NCBI GenBank assembly: GCA_028671895.1
Contig: CM053794.1
Coordinates: 23,236,501 to 23,300,500 of the forward strand
Direction: 5' to 3'
Origin: Oenanthe sinensis
Lineage: Eukaryota; Streptophyta; Magnoliopsida; Apiales; Apiaceae
DNA: 64,000 nucleotides
Position numbers and translations under genes: made by a program. This document shows, in pieces, positions 19,843 to 32,621 of this stretch. The notes under the pieces are model-generated. The model saw nothing but the letters and a program-made list of their open reading frames with translations, searched no databases and was not told where the DNA came from. Each line of letters starts with the position of its first letter. Position 1 is the first letter of the stretch.

Positions 19843-22800
19843 TATCATTTTACAATTAAAAGTAATTAAATATAACTTTTTATATATGATTTGTAACCAA
19901 ATATAATTGAATGCAATTTTTTTTTAAATAAAGTTATTCAAAATTGATTTTAATTGCATTGAGTTGCAAAATTGTATTTTTGCAAAAAAAATTAAAAATT
20001 ATTTTTTACAAATATTAAAATAAAAATAATTAATTTTATAAAAAACAAAAAAGTATTTTTTTTAAAAGCTTTATTATTTATACAAAATAACCAATTATTA
20101 TTTATATCTCAATCAAACACGCATATAAACAATATCGTATTCCATTTTCTCACACATCAAGTTGATGTAATTATATTCATGTATATACTTCATAAAAACG
20201 GTGAAAAGGATTATTGGCACACTGAGATATAAAAATATATATGATTGTTGGAAAACTGTATTTTTTTTGTGAAAATTGAAAAACTGTATTAGAAAACTAA
20301 AAATTGTGTGAAAATAATATAAGATCTATAAATCATCTTCCTAACATCTAAAAATAGAAATAGTATTTTAATATGGTATGAGAATTTAGATAAAGAGAGG
20401 TCTCGAACTCCGACTACTTCCTATACTCCCAATATTCTTAATTGCACATCAAAACTAATTGTTATTCTAAAAAAATGGACAACCAATGATTCATTATACT
20501 CAAAGAAAAATGAGTTTTTGACTGAGAAAGTTTGAAAAATATAAAATTCAAATAATATTTGCTCCCAACAACTTAAAATTTTAAGATAATCAATAACTTA
20601 ATGAACCGAAAATAATTTTTTTTTTTGAAAAAAACGAAAACAAATTCATTAAATATCGTCACAATTTTTAATAATGTAACATAATAGATACTCTATTTTC
20701 GGATAATTTCACGACTTTATATATAAATAATTAATTTGATCGGTGACGGGCACTAAAAAGAATTCAAGAGACACGGCTTTAGACATGACTTGCGAAAGAT
20801 AATACAATGAGAGGCATGATTAAGGATAAGGTACTGTATGATTTGATTTGATTCGATTTTAATAACAACTTTAACCTTTAAAATAAAAGATTATAATCAG
20901 AATATAATTTCAAATTGGACTGATCAAATATATAATTATCAAAGGAGGCGAGGGAATGAGATTTATATTATAATTCATCAAGTATTGTTGAAACTATCAA
21001 ATATATAAAATATTTTCTTGGATCTCGTAGGGTGTGTTATAAGAGTTCGAATATTTCTATTTCTAATTTTATTCTATTAGGTTCAATTCGAAACGTGACA
21101 TATTAATTATATAAATTTATTTGTTTTTAAAAACAACAAAACTGAAACCAAGATAAGGGGTGCTCAACGATTTTAATCATGTGTTATATTGATCACTTGC
21201 ACGTTATATATACACTACAATGACACATGATAAACATATCGTTCTTACAAAATATTATCCATTTATCATGCTTGAACGTGATAGCTTAAAAAGATAAAAT
21301 AACCGCACTTTTTTGCTTTTAAAAATTGAAAAAAAAGATAGAAAGGGAAAGCCATGAGAACTCCGAGAGCTTAGCTCTTAATAATGGGCGGCCTGCTGAG
21401 ATGGAGATTTCGAAGAGATGAAAAGAAGAATATATGTATTATCCAAATCCCTATCAAAAATCTATGAGAATTCTCAAGTGGCCTAGCTTCACGAGGATCA
21501 GCTGATTTTAATCTCAAATGTGTGAAAAAATAAAATAAAGTACAATATTTCTATCATGAATAAACTACAATATACCTGTTTAAGGATGATGGTTGAATTA
21601 AAACACCTAAAAATAAAATTATAATATGCACTTAATTCATTTCAAGATTTGTTAATACTATGCTCCCGAATTCGAATCATGAGAAAAGAGAAGAAAACCG
21701 ATTTTTTTTAAAAACAATTCCCTTCAAATTGTGTTTCGGAATTTTTGAGCAGATAAGAGAAAAGATTGAGAGAATTTTTATAAGATAATTCTTCAAAACA
21801 AAAAAATTCCCAAAAATGAAATGATTGAAAGAAAAACTCTCACATATTTTTGTTTAAAATTTCCTTCCTGCTGTTGTTTTTTCTCATTTTCTAGAAACAC
21901 CAGGGAGCATGATAAGGTTCAAAGGAACAATTGAACCTAGAATCTTAGCGGAGTATCTTAGATAATTTGTGGGCGTATTTTACCTACTAATGATATAATT
22001 GCCAGAGATAATTATTATTACTACTAGGGTTAACGAGCAAAAATAGAACTGTTTTTGATGCGGGAGATAGTATGGCTCAAATAAATCCTTAATTTTTAAA
22101 ATATCAGTTCAAATTAGCCTCTATAGTTAAATTTAATGAACTATAGTTAAGTATATGTATGAAATAGCTAGGTTATATTATATCATCAATATTGAGACAA
22201 AAAATTACTCTATAATTTGAGGCAAAAATGTATATTTTATGCATCTGTCCATGAAAAGACGCAAATACTCTTGAGTATATACGACTCCTCCATAAACATC
22301 TCTTCATACCTGATGCATATCAGGTATTTCAACAGATGCCAATAACAGTTTTTGTACTAGTGTTTATATACTCACATATCAAGTTATAAGTTTAAATTAC
22401 ATAAAAATTAAAGATAAAATTAAATATTCATAATAAAATACAAAAATATTGTTTAGAACAATATGGTAAGTAAAAAGAAAAAGAAATATTCATGTATACA
22501 ATAATGTTACACATTAATTTTGTATATAAATTTTAATTATTAGTATTATAATAATTTTATAAATTAATTTCTTTGATTAATTTTATCCCAAATTAATTAA
22601 TAAAAAATAATTTTAACACATATTTGAATTTTGATATATTTCTATAATAAGACCGAATTGATTTAATAATATTTTAAAATTAAACAAATAGCTAAATATC
22701 ATTTTCACCAAAATTCCAATAAATATTTGACCTAGTTATTGAATTATTTTTGCCATCAAACTTATTTTATAATATAACCTATTTTGGTCTTATAATATTT

Positions 22801-22848
22801 CAAAATAATTTTTATAATTAATTTTTTTTTTCAAATTTCAAACATATA
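19843..22848. other. AT-rich intergenic DNA between the two inverted Copia relatives
   Basis: About 3 kb with no credible frame, RNA gene or bounded element. Homopolymer A/T runs are frequent. It separates the two inverted arms of the Copia-R/Copia-F homology. Confidence 0.55.
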
Positions 22849-23383
22849 TGTTAGGAATGCAAACACTGATGATGGTCAGAAAATACAAATCAGAGTTTAC
22901 ACTGCTGACGTCATCAGGGTTAGGAGTTGTCGGTCAGAGTTTACTCTATCGGAAAATACTCAATCAGAGTTTACTCTAACAGATAATGCTCTATCAGAGA
23001 ATAACAACCGACAGAGTTTACAAGACAAAGTTTGTGAAAGAAGCAATTCAAATCAGAGTTTGATTAAGATGGTGATAAGGAATCCTAATGCAAGTATATT
23101 TCCTTATGTAAAGCTATTCTTTTCTTAATCTGATTTGTAATTGAATTGTAATTGTGTCTATTTAAACACAGGCATAGGTTAACATTATTGTATCTTTTAA
23201 ATCTTATTTTTCATAACCCAGCAGCTCTTGAGAACAAAGTGTTTCTTAAGAGAATTTTGTATTCTTTTCAGTATTATCAATACAAATATGTGATTCCTTT
23301 ACATACTTGTGTTCTTGATCGATTTACTGGTACTATTACATTCAACTCCCTCTTCTGTAATAGTTAATATTTCTGGGCAAACA
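22849..23383 (+). repeat. 5' LTR of Copia-F
   Basis: 535 bases, TGTTAGGAATGCAAAC...GGGCAAACA, homologous to the Copia-R LTR. It contains five exact CAGAGTTT cores in sense orientation (22896-23060), the same number as the Copia-R LTR, together with CAGAGAAT-like variants. Confidence 0.85.
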
Positions 23384-23385
23384 AT

Positions 23386-23397
23386 TGGTATCAAAGC
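23386..23397 (+). promoter_or_regulatory. Primer-binding site of Copia-F, initiator tRNA-Met type
   Basis: TGGTATCAAAGC lies two bases after the LTR and differs at one position from the usual TGGTATCAGAGC, complementary to initiator tRNA-Met. Confidence 0.85.
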
Positions 23398-23431
23398 AAG
23401 CAATTAAATTTAACTGTTAGATCATAAAATC

Positions 23432-25693
23432 ATGTCTAGAAATAAATATGAGAGCATAAGAATTCCTATTTTAAAGAAAGCTGAGTACCTTACATGGAGG
23501 GTGAAGATGTTGATGTTCCTGGAAGTAACATACCCTGATTATTTGGACAGGATCAATGAAAACCAATATCTTCCAACAAAACTGGTTCCTGCAACTATTG
23601 TAGAAGGAAGAAAAGTCCCTGAACACTATACTCTTAAAGACAAGAATGAGTGAACTAATGAGGAAAAATAAGAAGTCATCAAAGATGCCAAGGTAAGAAA
23701 CATATTACATAACAGTCTTGACTCTGTAATGTCCAACAGGGTAATAACATGCAAAACAACAAAGGAGATCTGGGATGCACTGGATATTCAATGTCAAGGA
23801 ACCAGGGAAATCAAGAAAAACAGAAGATCTGTGTTAATTCAGAAATATGAATACTTTGAGGCAAAGCAGAATGAATCCCTCACAGATATCTATGACAGAT
23901 TTTTAACTCTGTTAAACAACTTGGCTTTGGTGGATAAGGCGTATGACAATGAAGATTCAAACACCAAGTTTCTAAGGTTTTTTCCAGAAGAATGGGATCT
24001 GCAGACATCTTTGATTAGAGACATGACTGATTTAGATGAGATGTCTTTAGATGAGGTCTATGGAAAATTGAAAACTCATGACCTGGAGTTACAGCAAAGA
24101 AGAAACATGAAGAGTAGCAAGGCAAGATCTATTGCCTTGAATGTTGAAGCCAATATTGAAGAACCAAAAGAAAAAGTTCTTAAGGCCTCAACAAAGAAAG
24201 GGAAAGAAGTAATTGTCCTAGAAAATAGTGAATCAGAGTTTGAAACAAACTCTAATGCAAGTTCTGATGACTCCACAGACTCTGATATGATGGAGATGGT
24301 TGCTATGATTGTTAAAGGCTTCAAAAAGATGAAGTACAGAAAGTACAACAAGCAAACAAATTTTCAGAAGAAGCATGAAGAGTCAGACAAGAGAGAAAAG
24401 TTCAAGAAAAAAGAAGATAGAGATAAGAAATCAAATACTGTTGACAAGTCAAAGATTAAGTATTACAAGTGTAACAAGATGTGACACTTTGCTACTGAAT
24501 GCAGAAATAAGGAATTAGGAAAAACTCTAATCACATCAAAGAAAGATTGGATGGATTCCTCAGACTCTGAAGAAGAAACTAACTATGCACTCATGGCAAA
24601 CTCTGAAGCTCTTATCTTAAACTCTGACAAGGTACCAGACTCTGTCTTTAATTTTCGAACTGATAATATATGTGACCTAAAGTCTTTTCTTAGATCTTTG
24701 CATGTTAGTTTTAAATCACAGACTCTAGAAAATGAGAGATTAAAATCTGAGATACAAACTCTGACAGCTAGGAATAACATACTTGAATATGAAAACTCTG
24801 ATATGTTAAACATTAAGAAATACTTTGAAAATGCTATTCACATGCAAACACAATTAAAAATTCAAGTTGATTATCTAAAATCTGAAATAGCTAAAGAAAA
24901 GGAAACTTTCAGAGTTTGGACAAACTCTAGAAAGAGAGTCCAACAAATGCTGACTAATAAGAATTGGACTTCTTCTTTAGGTTATGAATCTGACAAAGAT
25001 ACACACACTAAATCACACATAAAAAAATATTGAATAAACCTGTGAAATTTGTTAGAGCTAGTGATGACAAGAAAACTTCTAGTGAATGCTCTAAAAGCAA
25101 TAGTGTGCCAGAAAGTGAATAAGTTAAATATATGGTTACTTTCTCAAAAGCAACTTAAAGAAAATTTTAAGGCAGTTACCAATAAGCCTAAAAAGGTGAA
25201 AAGAAATAGGAATTGAAAAGTAAGAATTACTAAGGAGAATAACTACATGAATATCCATGATGCTCCTAGGAAAACATATTTTACTTGTGGTAATTCAAAT
25301 GACCTTACTATTGACTGCAAACAAAAGAAAATTAAAGAACTTGAAAGACCTAGTTTTGAGGATAGAAAATAAACTAGATATAATCCATGTTTTCATTGTG
25401 GTAGTATGAGGCATTCTATTTATACATGCAATGAATATCATAGTTTGTATTACAGTTTTTATGAACCACAGCCTCAAATAAATATTTCTCCAAAACATAC
25501 TGTCAAGCAAATATATGTGATAAAATCTGATAAAAGGAGTGTAAACTCTGACAGTACAAACTCTGTGAATGTAAACTCTGTTCATTTAAATTCTGTTAAC
25601 ACAAACTCTGATAAAAGTACTTCGGCTGCAAAAGTTAACAAGTTTTCAAAGAAAGGACCCAAACTAGTTTGGGTACCCAAACCTACTAATTAA
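23432..25693 (+). pseudogene. Copia-F gag, nonsense and frameshift damaged
   Basis: Starts ATG at 23432 (MSRNKYESIRIPILKKAEYL), preserving the N-terminal gag domain missing from Copia-R (TWRVKMLMFLE, KEIWDALDIQCQGT, FLTLLNNL). It is broken by TGA at 23651, TAA just after, and TGA at 24482 where the first knuckle Gly should be (CNKM*HFATEC). An indel near 25020 and further stops at 25.1-25.4 kb follow. The third knuckle CFHCGSMRHSIYTC and the NSD/NSV tail are readable up to TAA at 25691-25693. Same domain plan as Copia-R gag. Confidence 0.8.
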
Positions 25694-25710
25694 GTTGCAT
25701 TTACTGATTG

Positions 25711-25944
25711 CAGGGAAACAAGAAAAACATCCTAGTGATTGATAGTGGATGTTCTGCACATATGACTGGAAATAAATCCCCGCTTTCAGAGTTTGAAAAG
25801 AAGGCTGACCCATCAGTATTTTATGGAGATGGCAACATAGGAAGAACACTGGGATATGACAATATTGTGATTAGAATTGTCATCATTGAAAGTGTAGCTC
25901 TGGTTGAAGGACTCAAACATAATCTGCTCAGTGTGAGTCAAATG
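25711..25944 (+). pseudogene. Copia-F pol N-terminus (protease fragment)
   Basis: GNKKNILVIDSGCSAHMTG and following residues match the Copia-R protease closely, then the sequence is cut after LLSVSQM. The frame differs from gag: gag ends TAA at 25693, a TGA follows at 25705, then pol opens. The same arrangement is found in Copia-R. Confidence 0.75.
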
Positions 25945-26180
25945 ACGATAAATAAATATTATATATATAAAATAATATAATTAAGGAAAAAATCTAAAAA
26001 TATTATTTAAATGAATAAATATTCATTTATCGATAAATAAATATTATATTCATTTATCGATAAATAAATAATCTCGTTAAATGAATATATATTTTTGATC
26101 CCAAGTGTATTCATTTATCGAGTTTCTATTGTATTGCAACAGGGGAGTTCCTGGCTTGTGTATTTCCAAGACCAGTTGTT
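25945..26180. repeat. AT-rich block with repeated ATTCATTTATCGATAAATAA units
   Basis: Directly after the Copia-F breakpoint, the unit ATTCATTTATCGATAAATAA occurs twice almost exactly, and ATTCATTTATCGAG appears again near 26109. The palindromic core TTATCGATAA can form hairpins. No gene seen. Confidence 0.5.
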
Positions 26181-26194
26181 CAGACTTAGACAAT

Positions 26195-26410
26195 AGATAT
26201 AAGTCGTTTCAACTTTTAGCACACACTTTTATGTGCTTTGACCGCATAGCAAAAATTATGATTTTTAAAATTTTCTTTTTTTGAATTAAAATATGTAATT
26301 TATATTTTAATTCAAAAAAAGAAAATTTTAAAAATAATAATTTTTGTTATACGGTCAAAACATATTTGCTAACAGTCAAAACGACTTATAAAAAAATGGA
26401 GGGAGTATAC
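26195..26410. mobile_element. Palindromic MITE-like element upstream of the propeller pseudogene
   Basis: Outer inverted ends ATAAGTCGTTT and AAACGACTTAT enclose a perfect 33-base inverted repeat (arms 26262-26294 and 26302-26334, 7-base loop). The right side ends ATGGAGGGAGTA, which resembles Stowaway-type termini. Non-coding. Confidence 0.5.
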
Positions 26411-28641
26411 TTTAGATGAAAACCAGTACGTTAAAATAATGATACAGGTAAGAAAGAATGCCAATGAAAATCAAAACGACTAGATCCTTGCCTCCTTATA
26501 AGGAGATGGTTTCTAATTCATGTTCACTGCAATTTCATCATTCAAAATCTGAGTTAAACAAGTAGAGAAAAATGGCAGAGAAAAGAGGTAGCATTGCTTT
26601 TTTCACAATCTATAGACCCCCTGTGCCACTCGAAATTTTCTCCTGTCCATTATCACCAACATCAAAGCAAGATGAACTCCAAATGACCGACGGAGTTTCC
26701 TACAATTTCAATGGCCATTTCATTCCACCTGCGGCTCTCAAGACTATTCTCAAGCGTCCCAAATTGGTTCCTGAAGGAATCAAGGACACTGATGTGGATT
26801 CGGGTCGTGTTTCTGGCTTGGTTTTTGTCTCCGAAAGAGACAACCTCGAAACAATTCAGTTTGCTCTTCGTTTTAATGACCAGAACCCCATCAAAACCAA
26901 AATTTTCAGTTTTGCTGATGTTTATGGACAATCAGATAGTGTTCGCATGGATGACAGCCCTTGCATTGCCGGAAATTACCTTGTCTATGTCTCTACTAAG
27001 GAACCTGTTACCCAGCGTCGTCAACCCTGGACTGTTGTTTATAAAACAAATTTACCGACCGCCTTACTCTTTCACGTAAGTATTAACCTTACTAACACAT
27101 GAATCTCATATACATTGACAAAGTTTAGTAGAATTGGTAACTAATGATGAGTATTTGAAATACTTGTAACTAGGGAAAAATATCAAAGTCCTCATTTAAA
27201 TGTATCAGTATCAGTATCATAACAAAAGAAAAACTTGATTCATCAGTATCATAACAAAAGAAAAACTTGATTCATTTTGATCACTAGAAAATTAAATATG
27301 TACATACGTTAAAGTTAAAGCTGAATTTAACAGTTAAAATCATTAAATATTCATTAACATCTCATTTTATGTCTCTATGTGCGCACACACAATCATCATT
27401 AAGTATCCAGAATCCAGAAAGAATCATGGTTATTATTTTCAGTTATAAGACCATTACTTGATAAAAACCGAACAATGCAACTCATAACTATTTATAATAG
27501 ATTAAAAGTAACAATTTGAGTAAGTAACTAACGGAGTGTATCACAGAAAACGTTTAATTTGATTAAATTCAGTTTTAATTTTTACAAGTTTTTTATTATC
27601 TAGTGATAAAAACGAGTCATATTTTTTTTTAATGATGATACTGATATATTTCATCCCATGAAATGAGAAATTTGATATTTTTCCTGTTGTAATTATTGAA
27701 AAAGTGTAGATCTCTATCAATATTTTAAAAATATGGTCCCCTGGTGAACAAGTTATGAAATATGAGAATCAAAATATATGCAGTTGAAGCTGATTTGAGC
27801 TCGTCTGTGTCACCGTCTGGTAAAAAGATAGCAATCGCCTCGTTCCAGAAAAAGTGGGGTTGGGATGGCGAGATCCAAGATCTAAAAACTGACATTTTTG
27901 TGATGAAAGTTGATAAGCCATTCAAGCGTCAGCTGGTTGTGGACAATGGTGGCTGGCCGACATGGGGGAGTGATGATGTCATATTTTTCCACCGCAAGGT
28001 TGGAGATTATTGGTCCGTCTTCAGAGCTGACATCAACAATGGTTTTGCATCAGAAACCACTCGTGTAACCCCAGATAAATGTAATGCCATGACACCAGCA
28101 GCCATTGATGCCAACACTGTGGCAGTAGCAACTATTTTTGATTTAGCAAAATTCGGTGCCAATCGTGAAGTAAATCAGTATCGTCACGTTATGATATTTG
28201 ACTCTACGGATGATCCGAAGCCACCCGTGCAAATTACTCAAATAACAAAGCCTCTGGCAGACCATTTTAACACTTTTGTTATTACCTTGGTTGGGAAGAA
28301 GAGCATCGGCTATTCGGCTATCATCGAGTCAACACTGAACTTGTTAAGGTAATACCAAATGTTTTGAACCACCTTCTTGAAGCTTTGAATTCCTTCAACA
28401 TTTATCTTGATAGTATAGTAATATTGTTACTTTTTATTGAGGAACAGAGTGGAGAAAATATATAAAGACAGTTCCATAAGATCAAATCTCCATACCCAGA
28501 TGTAGGACTGTTCAGGTTGTCTGGAGCATTTCCGACATTCTCCTCCGATGGCAAGAAGGTTGCATTCGTTGACAATGAGTTCAAGTCTGTGTGGGTAGCT
28601 GATGAAAGGGGCCTGCGTATTGTTTTTAGGTACCTAAATAT

Positions 28642-28790
28642 TGTTAGAATATAATATGATCCTGCTAAACTCACTTCCTAAAAAGGCTTGTTATTGTCCC
28701 AAAGATGGGCGTCCGTGATCCACTCTCGACCCATAAATGGGCTTTCGAGTGAGGGGGAATATTAGAATATAATATGATCCTGCTAAGCCC
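28642..28790 (+). repeat. LTR fragments in intron 3 of the pseudogene
   Basis: TGTTAGAATATAATATGATC at 28642 recurs about 120 bases later as ATTAGAATATAATATGATCC after a purine-rich GAGTGAGGGGGA. This looks like an LTR start, a PPT and a second LTR start collapsed together. A related TGTTAGAATACAATAAAAGA sits in intron 1 of the intact paralogue (minus, ending about 40454). Confidence 0.45.
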
Positions 28791-29249
28791 GCTCTTTTAG
28801 GAGAACTGGTAACTTAACAAATATAACATAATATCATGTTTGATTAAAAACCAATTTTTATTAGATGTAGTACTAATACTACAAATCGCTATTTTCTAAT
28901 TTGTAAGACAATTTAATTTGAATATGAACTAACAAATAGCTCCTTTGTGTAGACCTATTAGACAACAAATATAATATGTGAGCCGTTCATAGTTCACAGG
29001 AGAAGTTTGCTCTTATGATACTGGACGAGCTTATAACATGTACAGTTTCATAAATGACCTTGTCAGAATGTTATAAAACAACATCATAGTACCATGTTTC
29101 ATCAGTTTGTATGCTAACCCCTTTGTACTTTTTAAGTTAAATTAGTTTGTATTTGATCGAATACCTATCTTTGTTATATTATTGTACCAACTATAAGTAA
29201 ATGTAATTTTCTGATCAATAACCAAGTATATCTGACTCGATGTATGTAG
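28791..29249. other. Remainder of pseudogene intron 3
   Basis: AT-rich intronic sequence without a recognisable feature; the acceptor TATGTAG lies at 29243-29249. Confidence 0.4.
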
Positions 29250-30303
29250 ACCGAAGGACCAAACAACATCTTCTCTCCGGTTTGGAACCAAAATCCGGAT
29301 AAGGATACGTTGTATGTATGTATGGGCCCATCTTTTTCGGCCAAGGAGCGACTGGATATCAGTCTGATCCCCAATGCTTCCAAAGCTAGACAACATGACC
29401 AACCCCTCACAGAAGGCTCTAATAATGCCTTCCCTTCGACTAATCCAGAGGGTAAATATTTAACATCCTGCTTTCTTGTAATTCTTTATATTTTTCCAAA
29501 GGCAGACATTTTTAATATACATAATGCACCTCTACACTTTAATGTACAAGGTAAATACTGCGATCTTTTTATGAATCAGTTGGTTGGAAATTGTAACAGG
29601 GACAAAACTAGTTTTTCGATCTACAAGAGATCATGATGCAAATCCGAATAATTACAAAAATTTATATATAATGGAAGATGCAGAATCAGGGGATTGTGGA
29701 GAAGGCAGAATAACTAGACTTACAAATGGGCCTTGGGTCGACACACATTGCATTTGGTCTCCAAGTGGAGAGTGGATAGTATTTTCGTCAACTCGTGACA
29801 AACCTGCATCTGCACCAGCATTGGACAACAATCTTGACGCTGGATACTTTTCTGTATTTCTAGTGAACCCTAAAGATCCGTCGGTAGTGGTAAGGGTGCT
29901 AGGAAGTGCAGATAATCTCGCGGGGCATGTGAACCATCCGTTTTTTAGTCCTGATGGGAAGAGCATTGTTGTAGCTGCAGATCTTGCTGCAGTTTCTGTT
30001 GATCCTATTTCTTTGCCTCTTGTTGAGCATTCTGTGAGGCCTTACGGAGATATATTTACTGTTGATATTGACAAAGATGACATAAAGAAGAATGAAGATG
30101 TGAAGAAATTTGAACGCATCACACATACTAGGTACGAAAATTCAACTGCCAGTTGGACGATGTTTTCAACAGAGGATCCGAATGCAGCATGGAATCTGCA
30201 ATTTAGTGGAGATTACACTCCAACATGCCCTTATGCACCTGATAATGGAAGTGAAAGTTGGCACATGACTGGCCACCTTTGCATCGCAAAACGCTGTTGT
30301 TGA

Positions 30304-31285
30304 TAGTCGTGCATTCGTTTCTCAATGCCTAGCTTGATATGCTAGCTACTCGTATATCAGAATGCAATTTCATTGTGATAGTTGTATATACATGGTAACA
30401 AGGGAAAGGAACGATCCCCAGTCCCCACTCATGTATGATTTCTACTTGCGCACTCTTGCTGTTGTATTTAAATAAGTCTTGCCCTGCTCTTGTATGTGCA
30501 ATTATTATGGGCATGTTTAATTTCCTTTCCAGCAAACAAAATCGCTTAATATGATAAATTTTGTATTTTTAAGTTTCTAAATATCGGGTTGAATGTGTTG
30601 ATATAAACAATACTTAAAAGGTAACTACACTACTAAACATTATCTTACACGTACATCAGTACATGAACCAGGCGGACACCTAAATTGAATAATCTAATTC
30701 TACTATAGCACGAAATATATGATCTTAGAGAAAAATACTTTTATTTTAATCTCATATCCATTGGTGAATGAGAATTTTTTTTTTTTGCTTACCATTAATC
30801 GCTCTAGTCTAAGATCCAACATTAGTGAATTATGTCATATCCCTTTATATTCTTTCATATTTGTTTCAGTAAACTTCCATAAATGATGCCACAAATCATC
30901 AAGACTTGGTCACCTCAGAAATCCCAACTAGAGCTACTCCAGAGAACGCAGAAAATAATTTAGGACGAAAGGCTTATAGAGGATCCACTGCCTCGTAGGA
31001 CGTCCCCAGTGAAAAAAAGAGAGCCCGAGGAGAGAATAGAAAAGCGGTACATGCACTCAATGTAAAGCTTGCCCTGTCCAGCTACTTTTAGAGGACAAAA
31101 TTCGAGTAAAATGAGAAATACTGTGTTTGCAACTAAACCTCCAATATGCGTCACATGACACTTGGACACCACCAAATACTAGACAATTGACACCACCCAC
31201 AGAGACGTGATCCTCAACTCAAAGAGATAGTTATCGTACAATATATGATTCAGACCATGCCAACAAGCATTTTGTGATGTACATT
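30304..31285. other. Region downstream of the pseudogene
   Basis: Nothing coding seen. 30950-31250 is noticeably less AT-rich than its surroundings and could be a remnant of another element, but gave no recognisable protein. Confidence 0.4.
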
Positions 31286-31790
31286 GGACCAGCTGTCAAA
31301 TTACTAGAAAGACAGTTACTGGATTTTGTGTTACCTTGGGGTCTTCTCTTATCTCCTGAAAAAGTAAAACGCAGGCCACTGTATCCAGATCCTCATCCAA
31401 AGCCGAATACAGGGTCATGGCTGATGCTACATGTGAAGTAACATGCCTTACAACTCTCTTGTCTGAACTTTCCATTCCCTTACCTTCTCCTGTCAAGTTG
31501 TTCTGTGACAACCAATTTGCGTTATACGTAGCCTCCAACCCAGTATTTCATGAATGTACTAATCATATTGCTATTGATTGTGATATTGTTCAATAAAGAT
31601 TGCAGCAAGGTCTCATTACTATTGCTTATGTCCCTTCTAGATCTCAACCAGCTGACTTGTTCACTAAAGGTCTATCTTCCTCACAACTTCAGTTTTTACT
31701 CTACAAGCAAGCAAGGACAAGAGACAGGTCACCTTACCAAATCATCAGAGAAGACAGCACAGACCCTACCCAATAAATAAAGTTAAGGGG
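31286..31790 (+). pseudogene. Copia RNase H remnant
   Basis: Plus-strand reading gives TRKTVTGFCVTLGSSLISW (frame changes included), RSSSKAEYRVMADATCEV, CDNQFALYVASNPVFHE, IAYVPSRSQPADLFTKGL and SSSQLQFLLYK. This is the end of a Copia polyprotein related to Copia-I (PADMFTKGLSSAQL). A purine tract AAGTTAAGGGGAA follows at about 31782-31794. Stops and shifts show it is dead. Confidence 0.75.
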
Positions 31791-31794
31791 AATC

Positions 31795-32621
31795 AATATA
31801 CGCCTGATCCATGTATAGGTTGTTGCAGAGTTAATTAGAGAATGTCAGCTATATGTAGACTCTTCTCAATCATTTTATTTTTATCTTTTGTATTTTCTCT
31901 ATTGTTATTATCAATGTAGATCTTGAACTTTCTCCTCAGCATTTCACTCTTTAGCAGCTCTTGCATCTTTAGATTATCTTTTTGTAACATACAAGAGTGG
32001 GTCATGATCATCATTTATCCTCGATATGAGTAATCTCTTGCTTTGATCTCTCATTAGCACCGTCCCCATTGATGCGCAGCAATAGAAGCCTCTAGACAAC
32101 CAAGAGCGACAAACCACAACCCACGAGGCCGTACCAATGGGTCGATTATAGTTCTTTACGCATAACAGAAATGACGATATATTGATGCAGAAGAAAAATA
32201 TCAACGGTCATTATTGGATGAGCCTACTCGCTACCAGCCGTAGAGTCAGAGGGGCGGATTATTTCATATGCACAGATTTCTGATAATCGACTAACTGGTA
32301 AGTCTCGTCGCTTAGCATTTTTTTTGCGCACCTGCAGTTAGTTCGGAGTATACTTTTTTTAAATACCTTTTTCTTGAACTTAAATTACAAAGTGGTGCTG
32401 TAAATATGATTTCTCCTATTGTGACTGGTGATTTGTAACTGATTTTTAGCATCCGTAGGTTAAAAAAATTGTTGTGCAACATTGCCGTGTTTATATAGTT
32501 TGATTGATAAGATAGAAAGGAAGTGACAACAATATATAATGAAGGTCTATTCGAAGAGATAAAAGTTCTGAAAAAAAACCAATGGAGATATAAATGTAGA
32601 TTGCAGCATGCACATAGGCTA
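31795..32621. other. Probable LTR remnant and intergenic DNA 3' of the propeller gene
   Basis: 31795-31970 follows a Copia PPT and contains pyrimidine-rich sequence typical of a Copia LTR 3' end, but the boundaries are unclear. 32270-32620 would include the 3' UTR of the minus-strand gene. No other gene seen. Confidence 0.35.

Larger units (their letters stand above)
22849..25944 (+). mobile_element. Copia-F: 3'-truncated relative of Copia-R on the plus strand
   Basis: Order: LTR 22849-23383, primer site 23386-23397, gag frame 23432-25693, start of pol to 25944. Homology ends abruptly after LLSVSQM at 25944, where AT-rich DNA begins; RT, RNase H and the 3' LTR are absent. Several nonsense codons and indels show it is dead. 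It carries the same dispersed AAACTCTG motif as Copia-R. Confidence 0.85.
26572..30303 (+). pseudogene. TolB-like beta-propeller (DPP6 N-terminal-like) pseudogene
   Basis: Five exons match the intact paralogue at 32622-41054: 26572-27075, 27784-28348, 28448-28629, 29250-29451, 29600-30303. The ATG (MAEKRGSIAFFT) and terminal exon (GTKLVFRSTRDHD...AKRCC, TGA) are well kept. Damage relative to the paralogue: a net 13-base loss at the end of exon 1; an 8-base duplication (GGCTATTC) near 28310 in exon 2; an in-frame TAA in exon 3 (GENI*RQFHK, ~28463); and about 13 bases lost in exon 3, including one just before its donor. Splice sites are still GT-AG. The repeats resemble WD40-like PD40 blades (SPSGEWIVFSS, FSPDGKSIVVAAD). 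The family role in plants is poorly defined. Exon 5 alone stays open for 234 codons, so a partial transcript is possible. Confidence 0.8.

Noticed and set aside
9039..25944. Copia-R and Copia-F as two halves of one element split by an inversion
   Set aside because: They overlap over gag-to-protease rather than complementing each other, and differ at many positions, so they are two truncated copies.
26572..30303. Plus-strand propeller copy as a working gene
   Set aside because: A net 13-base loss, an 8-base duplication and an in-frame TAA break the frame in exons 1-3.
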